From: Verrucomicrobiota bacterium
Lineage (GTDB): Bacteria; Verrucomicrobiota; Verrucomicrobiia; Chthoniobacterales; JAFAMB01
Direction: 5' to 3'
Assembly: GCA_019239825.1 (NCBI GenBank)
Contig: JAFAZK010000030.1
Span: 1 to 64,000 of the forward strand
DNA: 64,000 nt
The notes beneath the pieces are model-generated. The model had not been told where the DNA came from and searched no databases. It saw only the letters and a list, made by a program, of their open reading frames with translations. A program made the position numbers and the translations under genes. Positions 18,241 to 27,058 of the stretch are shown piece by piece; within the stretch, counting starts at the first letter, position 1, and each line of letters opens with the position of its first letter.

Positions 18241-18405
18241 CCGGCGAGCCTACAGAGGCCCGCCGGCTGATGCCCGATTGAATGGGCAGGTATAACCGCT
18301 CTGATACGGCTCCTTCTTTTTGGTGGTTAAATGATGCCAGCAAGCCCTGAGATTGAGCCTCGCGCTCAATAAGGGAACGGCTCTTTGGTTCCGACCGCGT
18401 GGTCG
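18241..18405. other. Cluster of four short hairpins in a non-coding gap
   Basis: CCGGCG/CGCCGG (18241-18266), TGCCC/GGGCA (18271-18288), ATTGAGC/GCTCAAT (18352-18370), CGACC/GGTCG (18392-18405). Confidence 0.3.
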
Positions 18406-18460
18406 AAACAAATCCCTACCTCAACGCAAACACGAACCAACTTGAAAGGACACAGGAGCC

Positions 18461-18655
18461 ATGAACGGATATCCACATTTTCGCCTATACACCTGGATCG
18501 AAGAGACCCAGACCTGGACGACAGAAGAAGGACGATGGCGCCAGCTTCGCCGGATCCCCAAAAGCGTAAAACTAGATCTGAAACGTGGCAGATGCAGGGT
18601 ATTCTCGGACCTGAATGGGAAAGATTGCTACGCGAAGATCGACGCGCCTCGCTAA
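18461..18655 (+). CDS. Small hypothetical protein
   Basis: 64-aa ORF with good RBS (acaggagccATG). Confidence 0.35.
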   Translation: MNGYPHFRLYTWIEETQTWTTEEGRWRQLRRIPKSVKLDLKRGRCRVFSDLNGKDCYAKIDAPR

Positions 18656-18727
18656 ACGATGTGATCTCCGTTTCGTCAAAACATTTTTACGGCGCGCTAA
18701 CCTAGAGCCCGCGGTGGCGCGATAGCA

Positions 18728-19066
18728 TCAAACAGCAGCCTCGCCGCGTTCTCCAGTCCTTATGCGAATGGCTTGTTGAACCGGTACAACGAACACCTTG
18801 CCGTCGTTGATTCGCCCCGTGCGGGCTTTCCCAACAATTGCGCGGATCGTACGGTTGACACGGTTGTCGGCAACCACGACTTCAAATTTAAGCTTCGGCA
18901 AAAATTCGCTGATGTATTCGCCGCTGCGGGACATGCCCTTATGATCGGCATGCCGACCTAACATCTTTACTTCGCTGACGGTAACCCCTTCGACGCCTAT
19001 TTCGATCAAGGCTTCCCTAACATCCCCTAACTTGAAGGGTTTTATAATCGCTTCGATCTTTTTCAT
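18728..19066 (-). CDS. P-II family nitrogen regulatory protein
   Basis: MKKIEAIIKPFKLGDVREALIEIGVEGVTVSEVKMLGRHADHKGMSRSGEYISEFLPKLKFEVVV...ARTGRINDGKVFVVPVQQAIRIRTGE. Confidence 0.95.
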   Translation of the reverse strand: MKKIEAIIKPFKLGDVREALIEIGVEGVTVSEVKMLGRHADHKGMSRSGEYISEFLPKLKFEVVVADNRVNRTIRAIVGKARTGRINDGKVFVVPVQQAIRIRTGERGEAAV

Positions 19067-19215
19067 AGCTCGTAAGAGATCGACGATGCCAAAACATTTT
19101 GACTGAGCCCGTGCGCTCGTCAACAGATTACCGTCGGGATGTAAAACAGCCCGTTGCGGTAACGGTCCAAAATTGGGCGGTCAGACTTAGCCGAAACCGG
19201 GGCGCCGGCCACCGA

Positions 19216-19707
19216 TTAAGCCGAAGGTTTCCTGGGCCTTTGTGTGTCCGGCAGGTTCTCCCTGGGTCGTTCATCGGGCCGTGAAGGAATCTGTTCTAAA
19301 ACGTTATCCGGGTCGCCGGCAATGAGGACATCACCCGAAGTGGCTGATGCCGCCGGCTCGACTGCTGCCGGTTCCACTACTTCCGTTCCAGGATCTGCAC
19401 TGCATGGTTCCCGCTCAAGCGGCACAATTCGAACAGAGCCGGGTGCTGCTGAGCTCACTTCCGCCACTTTTTTCGCCTCGAAATATCCCAACGCATCTCT
19501 GACACTATCCGCGTCAGGAAAATCCATATCGATTTCCAGATCTGGAGTAACAACCTGAATGGTGAAACGGTGCTCGTCTGGTAAAACCTGCACCTTAGTC
19601 ACGTCGTCGTAAAAGATGAGTCCTTCATCGTCTGCATCGGTAGTGGCGTTTCTTCCGCGTACCGAAAATTCTTGTTCCGGAGCTTCGGCGATCGTTAGTC
19701 GGGTCAT
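19216..19707 (-). CDS. Hypothetical protein
   Basis: 163-aa ORF, structured N-terminus, Ala/Pro/Ser-rich tail. Confidence 0.55.
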   Translation of the reverse strand: MTRLTIAEAPEQEFSVRGRNATTDADDEGLIFYDDVTKVQVLPDEHRFTIQVVTPDLEIDMDFPDADSVRDALGYFEAKKVAEVSSAAPGSVRIVPLEREPCSADPGTEVVEPAAVEPAASATSGDVLIAGDPDNVLEQIPSRPDERPRENLPDTQRPRKPSA

Positions 19708-19851
19708 GTCCTGGGATTTACTCGATATTCGCTGCGCGAGCGTCCACCGGTTGTGCGGGGTGCAGAACGGCTCAAAGCCGGCGCGATTTTAATTCCGGGG
19801 GAAAGGGCACCATCGGCGCGCCGAGTTTTTCGCCCTGGCGGTCGCGAAACG

Positions 19852-20493
19852 TCACTGAGCGTCTTCGCGAACTGTACCCATATCCAGCTGGGTGCCTGCC
19901 TTCCGCTGTTGATTCAAAGTCATAGCCAGCCGGGCTCGCTGCACACCACGCGTTTCGATCTCGGGAAGGAGACTTTGTATCTTTGCCGGTATTTCGTCTT
20001 TAGATACCACCGCCAGAACGTTGTCTTCCCGGATTGGTTGCAATTCGTTGGCAACGAGCAACGTATAAATCTGTTGCCGAGTTAGGCCTACGGTTTCTAA
20101 GGCGTTGAATAAGGCGGGCGTATCCAATAGCAAAAATTCCATGGCGTATAGCGGCGACTTGGTTTTAGCGCCGGTCACCGGAACCAGTTTTACCCCAATG
20201 ACCAGCGACGCGCTGCCCGGACCATTTAGCACCGTCACATCTTTCGACTTGGCCAAGGCAGTTCGAAGCGAGTTTTCCATCAAGGTTCGGATAGCAGCTT
20301 CATCGCTGCGAACCACAATTCTGACCCTTACAACAGGCGACGCCGCCGGCGATGGAATGCCTGTAGCCTCCGGTTTCGGAGTCGCTGCAACAACCGGCTT
20401 AGCGCTGATTGAAGGTGATGCACTCTGCCCGAGTGCGCCGGACACGAACCACATCAACAGGAGAAAGCTGAGTCCAAATTTTTTCTTATTCAT
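19852..20493 (-). CDS. Secreted hypothetical protein
   Basis: Signal peptide MNKKKFGLSFLLLMWFVSGALGQ. Confidence 0.6.
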   Translation of the reverse strand: MNKKKFGLSFLLLMWFVSGALGQSASPSISAKPVVAATPKPEATGIPSPAASPVVRVRIVVRSDEAAIRTLMENSLRTALAKSKDVTVLNGPGSASLVIGVKLVPVTGAKTKSPLYAMEFLLLDTPALFNALETVGLTRQQIYTLLVANELQPIREDNVLAVVSKDEIPAKIQSLLPEIETRGVQRARLAMTLNQQRKAGTQLDMGTVREDAQ

Positions 20494-20835
20494 CTGAGCA
20501 AGGGCGGAAAGGTGATGGCTTAGCCGGATCTGTCTGCATAACCCGCATCGCTCAAAAATGCATGCCCATTTGTGAGTCGTAGCCGGCCGTAAGGCGTTTT
20601 CATCTCGATGGTCGAAATTAGATGCAAACCGCGGGCAAGCACGCAAAAAGCGCCCCAAATTCTGGGACGACGCGAGGTTATTTATCTAAGTCTTGTTAGC
20701 CCCAATTCACCGAGTGAATACAAACGGACACTCCATCGTCCAAATACTCAGTTAACCAAATAGGTATCTTATGCTCTTGGACTCCCGATCCAATGAGCGA
20801 ACCGAACCATTTAGCACAAATTCCGAAAGGTCCTT

Positions 20836-21954
20836 ATGAAAACGTTATCGCCTACAGAGCGCATCCGCTCTGCCGGCAATGTTCGACGGTGGACCGTCCT
20901 CATGGCAGTTGCGAGCATCGGTTGCTTACCTCTGTTCTCGGCATTGGCCGAACAGCCTGATCATAACGGTAAAGGTAAAGGCGGCGGCAACAAAGCTCCT
21001 AGTTCGCACCAAGGCGGTTCACATGGAGGCGCTGTTAGCAAAGCCCAGACTGTGCATCAAGGCGGGAACCACGTTGCCAGCGCACCCAAGAACATTAGCT
21101 CCCATCAAGCCGGAGAGAGCTCTCACCAAAACGCGTACCACGTGAACAAAACCGCGGTTTCTCACGAGAACGCTGTTTCGCATCATGACGTGGTTTCGCA
21201 TCAAACCAGCAAGTCGCACAACACTTCCACCAAGACTGCGACTTCACACCGGGCGGAGTCCCGAGCTAGTGTAGCCGCCAAGACAGAGCATACGCGCGTA
21301 GGGAGCGCCGAAGAGCGAAACGGCTCTTCTGAGCTAAGGAAAGGCGTGTCCCCTAACTCACGGGCTAGCCTCTATGAACGGAACAACACTTCCCGGGAGG
21401 CGCGCAATCATGAAACGGCCAAGACTCAAGAGCGAAATAACACTCGGGAGCCGGGCAAGCGGAACCTGCAGACTAGAATAAACAGTGCAGCGAGAGCCAC
21501 CGCATTCAATCATTCTCTGACTAGAACGGCTGCGCAGGGATTGATGAGTCACAGACTTACCGAGATTACTAACCGCCAGTGGTCGACACACGGAGCAGTA
21601 TTTTCAGCCCAGTCTGACCCGCATCGAGGATACTGGTTTTCACATGGTGGTTATTACTGGCGTGGCAACTTCTGGGGCGCCCACGCGTATTGTGATCGCC
21701 TCATCGTTCAAGGCTGGCCAGCCGGCCTTTGCTGGGCGTGGTACGACAACATTTGCTGGGGCAACGTCGTGGTGGGGATGCCGCTGGACCTAGTCGCCTA
21801 CTACTATCCGACACCAGCATCTACGGAAGATACGGATTATGATGGTGAGCCGGCCACGATATACTACTACGCAACCGACGACGGCCAGTACAGACAGGTC
21901 ACGGTTGTCGATGGTGACGTTGTGGACGTCGAGATCGTCGATCATATTTCTTAG
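20836..21954 (+). CDS. Secreted His/Ser/Asn-rich protein with conserved W/Y/C-rich C-terminal domain, paralog 1
   Basis: Signal peptide; low-complexity middle; YWFSHGGYYWRGNFWGAHAYCDRLIVQGWPAGLCWAWYDNICWGNVVVGMPLDLVAYYYP. Confidence 0.85.
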   Translation: MKTLSPTERIRSAGNVRRWTVLMAVASIGCLPLFSALAEQPDHNGKGKGGGNKAPSSHQGGSHGGAVSKAQTVHQGGNHVASAPKNISSHQAGESSHQNAYHVNKTAVSHENAVSHHDVVSHQTSKSHNTSTKTATSHRAESRASVAAKTEHTRVGSAEERNGSSELRKGVSPNSRASLYERNNTSREARNHETAKTQERNNTREPGKRNLQTRINSAARATAFNHSLTRTAAQGLMSHRLTEITNRQWSTHGAVFSAQSDPHRGYWFSHGGYYWRGNFWGAHAYCDRLIVQGWPAGLCWAWYDNICWGNVVVGMPLDLVAYYYPTPASTEDTDYDGEPATIYYYATDDGQYRQVTVVDGDVVDVEIVDHIS

Positions 21955-21985
21955 TCAGCAAATCCGAAAACGTTAGGTATGGCTG

Positions 21986-22031
21986 AACGCCGGAACCGTC
22001 CGATTGGCACTGTTCCGGCGTTCTCCTTTTT
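21986..22031 (+). terminator. Rho-independent terminator
   Basis: cgccggaac / gttccggcg followed by ttctccttttt. Confidence 0.8.
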
Positions 22032-22247
22032 GTGCTAGGACTAAACTCGGGCTTAATCAGCAACTTACGATGCTGACGCGTAGATTACAGATTGTTAATT
22101 AAAGAACTGTAATTACAGAATTGTAATCGACCAATTGCAAACCTCCGCTACACCGATGCGTCTCTAGTGCTATGGGTATCTGTGAATTGGGCTCGTAGAG
22201 CCGATACTAGGACTACCCTAATTTAAGTTACGTCGAGAGGTTACTTT

Positions 22248-23255
22248 ATGAAAAAGTTGTTGCCTTTAGAGCGAATCAGTTCTGTGGGCAAAGTACATAG
22301 ACTGGCTGCCATTATCGTAGCCGCGAGTTTCAGTTGTTTACCGCTTGCTGCGCTCGCTGAACACACAAGCGGTGGTGGCGGTGGACACGGAGGCGGCGGA
22401 GGTCATCCTGGCGGTGGCGGACATCCGGCTGGCGGAGGGAACCATGGTGGCTCTTTTCACGCTGCGCCTTCCTATCACGCAAATGCAAACAGCTTTCACG
22501 CTAGCGCGCCTAACTATCACGCCAGCGCCAGAACCGCCTATTCCGCTCTTGGAAGGAGCGCCACGCACACCTATCACGAAAATCTGTACGCGCGGAGCAA
22601 CAGTGCGTCTCATGTCTCCAATCATAATGAGACAGCGACGATCCGTCGTGACGCTGCGACGACCCAACATCGTGACGCTACCGGAAATCGAGCGGCCGAC
22701 ACAAATCACAACCCAGGCCAGCCGAATAGAGCCGACGCCGCTAGAGATACGTCGCGTCTACACGACCCGGCACGTACGCCAAAGGCTGAGGCCCTTCGGG
22801 CGAGAACTTCGTTTGACCATTCGATGACCTCTGCTTCGGCTCATGGCCTGATGAATCAACGGCTCAACCAAATCTCTAACCGTCAGTGGTCAGGCCACGG
22901 CGCCTTCTTCGCGGATAGTCGAGGTCGTGGCTGCTGGTTCAACCATGGCGGATACTGGTGGCGGTGTAACTACTGGGGTGCAAACTGGTATTGCAATAAT
23001 TTGATTGCGCTAGGTTTTGCCCCAGGACTTTGCTGGGCATGGTATGACGATATTTGCTGGGGTAACATCGTTGTGGGAATGCCGCTGGATCTAGTCGACT
23101 ACTATTACCCAGACCCGGACTATTCGAACTATTCGAGCTATGACGGAGACGATGCGACCGTGTATTACTACGCAATGGACAATGGCCAATACAGGCAGGT
23201 TACCGTGGTGGATGGCAACGTCGTTGATGTCGAAATAGTCGATCAAATTTCCTAG
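22248..23255 (+). CDS. Secreted Gly/His-rich protein with conserved W/Y/C-rich C-terminal domain, paralog 2
   Basis: CWFNHGGYWWRCNYWGANWYCNNLIALGFAPGLCWAWYDDICWGNIVVGMPLDLVDYYYP..., co-linear with 20836-21954. Confidence 0.85.
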   Translation: MKKLLPLERISSVGKVHRLAAIIVAASFSCLPLAALAEHTSGGGGGHGGGGGHPGGGGHPAGGGNHGGSFHAAPSYHANANSFHASAPNYHASARTAYSALGRSATHTYHENLYARSNSASHVSNHNETATIRRDAATTQHRDATGNRAADTNHNPGQPNRADAARDTSRLHDPARTPKAEALRARTSFDHSMTSASAHGLMNQRLNQISNRQWSGHGAFFADSRGRGCWFNHGGYWWRCNYWGANWYCNNLIALGFAPGLCWAWYDDICWGNIVVGMPLDLVDYYYPDPDYSNYSSYDGDDATVYYYAMDNGQYRQVTVVDGNVVDVEIVDQIS

Positions 23256-23296
23256 TTAGTATGAAGCATTAGTTAGTAGTATCTGAGCTCAATGAA

Positions 23297-23332
23297 AAGC
23301 CCGGACGTGTTAGCGTCCGGGCTTCTTTTTTT
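23297..23332 (+). terminator. Rho-independent terminator
   Basis: gcccggacg tgttag cgtccgggc ttcttttttt. Confidence 0.85.
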
Positions 23333-23624
23333 AGGCTAGCGTTCTAGCCATAAGAAACGCGGACGAACAGGAGCTCGTCCCTACCGCTGACGATCTCGAC
23401 AGCTTCTGCTCGTGGCGCTTGTGACAGTCAGTGTGATTGAGCCTGCCACGGATAGGACTTATGGGACCTATAGACCTAACGTGAAATGTGGCCCTATTCG
23501 GCGAGGCGCCGATACGTCCATTCGCTAAATTCTCGCTACTAGCTCGTTGTTTGATTTGCAACCGACGCTGATGCTAGGCATAGATCGTCGCATTCTTAAG
23601 AAACGCTTCGCTCCAGACCAAACG

Positions 23625-24791
23625 ATGCCCTCTAATCGTCTCTCGGAAATCGATATTACTAGAGGTTTCGTGATGGTTCTCATGGCTCTGGACCACACGC
23701 GTGATTTCCTCGGCGACCATTCCATCGATGCACTCGATGTCGTTCATACCAGCGTCCCGCTCTTTTTCGCGCGTTGGTTAACCCACTTATGTGCGCCGAC
23801 CTTCGTGTTCTTAGCTGGAACCAGCGTTGCGTTGGCCGGATCTAAGCAACCCGGGCTTCGGCTTTCTCAACTGGCCCTGCGTGGTCTTTGGTTAGTGGTC
23901 TTAGAGCAGACCTTTCTCCGCTGCTTTGGTTGGTACTTTAATTTTGACTACCGCTTTATGAACGCCGGTATCCTTTGGGGAACCGGCTGGGCGATGGTTC
24001 TGTTAGCGGGCGTTTTGGCTTTGCGATTTCCTGCGTACCTGATCGGGATCCTAGGTCTGGCGTTGATGGCAACTCATTCTTTCCTGGCGGTCGCAGTAGA
24101 CTCAACCTGGTGGGGGACTCTCTTACTCCGGTCAGACGAACTTTTTCCTGCTCCCGGTTGGCATTTCTACGTTTCGTATCCAGTTCTGCCCTGGTTTGGT
24201 GTAATGGCATTCGGCTACGGTGCAGGCGGTTTTATTCAAAAAGCCGGGTTTAATCCGCCGACGCGCCGAGCTCTTCTCTGGAGCGGAATTGGAATGACTC
24301 TGCTTTTTATCCTGCTCAGGATTCCGAACCTTCTCGATCCAGACCCCTGGTCGATACAGCCTCGTACCGGTTTTACGATTCTGTCCTTTATCAACACCGA
24401 GAAATATCCGCCTTCGTTTCTCTATCTGTTGATGACCTTAGGACCGATGGTCTGTTTCATGGTGCTGGCCAGCAATCTTCCGAAACTTATTCAGCAGCTT
24501 TTGATCGTGCTGGGACGAGTACCGCTGTTCTTTTACCTGGCTCACATTGTCCTGATTCATCTGTTAGCGGTACTTCTCGCCGTCCTGCGATTTGGACATT
24601 CCGAGTGGCTATATCAGGGGCCCGGGATTTTCTGGTCGGAAACCTTGCCGGGCCACCCACCAGGGTATGGCCTGGGGCTTGGCTGGGTTGTGGCAATTTG
24701 GTTGCTGGTGGTCGCGCTCTTGTGGCCCGTCTGCCGATGGTACGGCCAGTATAAGCAGAGTCACTCAGCGTGGTGGCTGCGGTACTTGTGA
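23625..24791 (+). CDS. DUF1624/HGSNAT-catalytic-domain-like membrane protein
   Basis: RLSEIDITRGFVMVLMALDHTRDFLGD...THLCAPTFVFLAGTSVAL, multi-TM. Confidence 0.85.
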   Translation: MPSNRLSEIDITRGFVMVLMALDHTRDFLGDHSIDALDVVHTSVPLFFARWLTHLCAPTFVFLAGTSVALAGSKQPGLRLSQLALRGLWLVVLEQTFLRCFGWYFNFDYRFMNAGILWGTGWAMVLLAGVLALRFPAYLIGILGLALMATHSFLAVAVDSTWWGTLLLRSDELFPAPGWHFYVSYPVLPWFGVMAFGYGAGGFIQKAGFNPPTRRALLWSGIGMTLLFILLRIPNLLDPDPWSIQPRTGFTILSFINTEKYPPSFLYLLMTLGPMVCFMVLASNLPKLIQQLLIVLGRVPLFFYLAHIVLIHLLAVLLAVLRFGHSEWLYQGPGIFWSETLPGHPPGYGLGLGWVVAIWLLVVALLWPVCRWYGQYKQSHSAWWLRYL

Positions 24792-24964
24792 GTGATGCTC
24801 ACTCGTCCTGGTACTCGTCGTCGAGACACGAACCAATGTCATATAGGTCCTATGAGTCCTATAGGTCCCATCCATGGCTACGCCCCGGTGCGGCTCGCGT
24901 CTGGTGACCGCCGCCACACCTGAACGCCTTCTTCGAGGACGAGGACGACGACGATTACGGCTAC

Positions 24965-26122
24965 TCACCCGTAAACCTTACCGTAGAGATCAGCGATCTC
25001 TGGCCCGGTAGGGACGCGGGGATTATTTGCCGGAGAACCGGAAGCGATGGCTTGCTCGACCATCGTTGGGACCGCGTCAAACCATTGCTTTCTATCGATC
25101 CCAAGTTTTTGCGGGGTCGGAACCTCAAGTTGCAAGTTCAACTGGCTTAGCGCCTCCACCAGCGCTGCTGCTGCAGCCTCGTCGGTGGCATCGCTTTTGA
25201 CGATACCCATGATTCGCGCGCAGTCGGCATAACGCCGCTCGTTTCCAGGCACCGAGAAAGTCGTTATTGCCGGCAGCAACATCGCGTTCGACATCCCATG
25301 GGGTATATGGAAATGCGCGCCGATAGGCCGGCTCATACCGTGCACCAAAGCCACGCTGGAATTTGAGAAAGCAATTCCGGCCTGCGTTGCCGCTAACATC
25401 ATGCGCTCGCGCGCCGCCCGATTACTGGGCTCAACATAGGCCACCGGTAGAGATTTCCAGATGGCTTCCATTGCAGTCAGCGCGAAACCATCCGCAAATG
25501 GATTAGCCCGGCGACTAACGTATGCCTCAATCGCGTGAGTCAACGAATCAACGCCGGTATCGCCAGTAAGCCGTTTCGGTTTTTCCAGGGTCAACTCGTA
25601 GTCCACAATTGCCGCCGTTGGCACGTAGCCGACCCCAGTGCAGAGCATTTTTTCGCCCGAAGGATCATCGGTAACCACAGTGAAACGGGTCGTCTCTGAA
25701 CCGGTCCCGGCCGTGGTCGGAATCGCAATGATGGGCAATCCGGGCGCATTTTGCAGGAATGGTGTCTTATACTTTCGCATCGGGCCGCCATGCACCGCCA
25801 ATACGGCGATCGCTTTTGCCGTGTCGATCGAACTACCACCGCCCAATCCAATAACACAATCGTGATCGTGCTCTTTGATATAGGCCAGGCCGGCGTCGAT
25901 TGAACCGCTGGTCGGATCAGGAACCGCACCTGAAAAAATCCGGACCGCATCCCCAAGTTTTAGAAGATCAACCAAGCGATCGGCCAAGCCTTGCTTGGAT
26001 AAAAATGAGTCGGTGATGATAAGAGGACGTTTCAGTCCGAGATCGGACAGTACCGTTGAGGTCTCGGCAAAGGCTCCACCTCCGATTCGCAAAAGACGCG
26101 GGAGAGCAATTTGAGCGGGCAT
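24965..26122 (-). CDS. Iron-containing alcohol dehydrogenase
   Basis: VIGLGGGSSIDTAKAIAV, PTTAGTGSETTRFTVVTD, HGMSRPIGAHFHIPHGMSNAMLLP. Confidence 0.95.
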   Translation of the reverse strand: MPAQIALPRLLRIGGGAFAETSTVLSDLGLKRPLIITDSFLSKQGLADRLVDLLKLGDAVRIFSGAVPDPTSGSIDAGLAYIKEHDHDCVIGLGGGSSIDTAKAIAVLAVHGGPMRKYKTPFLQNAPGLPIIAIPTTAGTGSETTRFTVVTDDPSGEKMLCTGVGYVPTAAIVDYELTLEKPKRLTGDTGVDSLTHAIEAYVSRRANPFADGFALTAMEAIWKSLPVAYVEPSNRAARERMMLAATQAGIAFSNSSVALVHGMSRPIGAHFHIPHGMSNAMLLPAITTFSVPGNERRYADCARIMGIVKSDATDEAAAAALVEALSQLNLQLEVPTPQKLGIDRKQWFDAVPTMVEQAIASGSPANNPRVPTGPEIADLYGKVYG

Positions 26123-26178
26123 ATGCTACCTGACGACTCTGCGGCGACACCGGGCCGTACGCAAGCGCGGCAAAGCCG

Positions 26179-26263
26179 TAGGTGGACGGAAGTGGACGGA
26201 GTGGAGACTTGGTAGGCGGAGTAGAGGGTGTGGACCCCCAGGCGTCTCCACTTCCGTCCGCCG
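26179..26263. repeat. Inverted repeat of GTGGACGGAAGTGGACGGAGTGGAG type
   Basis: taggtggacggaagtggacggagtggagacttgg / ccaggcgtctccacttccgtccgcc. Confidence 0.7.
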
Positions 26264-26360
26264 GGCCCACTAAGTCCACTCTCGCCCACTGAGCCTCACC
26301 GCTTGGCCTTGACAGTCCCCACGCTTCGGCTCATGAAAAAGAGGCGCAAGACGAAATCCC

Positions 26361-26939
26361 ATGTACAAGTTCTTCAGCTCACCGCTCCCCCCTTCCCAAC
26401 TAATTTCCAAACTGCCGGAATTCACCGACGCAAAGAAAATAGACCCCAGTAAGAGCTCTCTTTACGAAGGCGAAAAAGAGATCATCGCTCAGGTTAAAGG
26501 GACCCGTTTTACGGCAGAAAAACGGCAGAGAATCGGATGGGGATTAGCCTGGTTTTCGCCTGGGTTTTGGTTCAAACCGGTTCTCACCGGATCAGTCACT
26601 CCGCTGAAAGAAGGCAGCGCCGTTATCTTTGAGGGCGGCACTCCGGTTATAATGAAAGTCCTATGGGCCGTTGTCTTTGTTATTATCGTGCAAGCGGGCG
26701 CTATCTTCTTGATCTTAAACTATCCGGTAAACATCAGTTTCGACGGACTCCACGCCAATTCGATCATGTTGGCCACCATCACGGCGATTAACCTCGCCGT
26801 TGTGATCCTCTTATTGCTCCCCTTTATCGGCTGGTGGTTAACCCGAAACGATTTGGCGTTTGTCGCAGCCGCCGTCGAACGTCATCTGCAGCTTCAACCC
26901 GCGCAAAAATCGAGCGTCGACTGGTTGGTAGGCGTGTAA
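26361..26939 (+). CDS. Hypothetical membrane protein
   Basis: 192 aa with two TM segments near the C-terminus. Confidence 0.65.
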   Translation: MYKFFSSPLPPSQLISKLPEFTDAKKIDPSKSSLYEGEKEIIAQVKGTRFTAEKRQRIGWGLAWFSPGFWFKPVLTGSVTPLKEGSAVIFEGGTPVIMKVLWAVVFVIIVQAGAIFLILNYPVNISFDGLHANSIMLATITAINLAVVILLLLPFIGWWLTRNDLAFVAAAVERHLQLQPAQKSSVDWLVGV

Positions 26940-27058
26940 CGCCAAGCGGACGTTGTACTCGTCTTCGTCTTCGTCCTCGAATCTGGCAGAGCGGCGTGAT
27001 GGAATGAGCTCTGCCTTCTGTTAAAAAGGCGGTGCGGAGCTTGCTGGTCGAACCTTAG

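Noticed and set aside
22345-22827. 160-aa + strand ORF inside paralog 2
   Set aside because: Out-of-frame reading of the Gly/His-rich low-complexity region; the in-frame gene has a signal peptide and a conserved domain.
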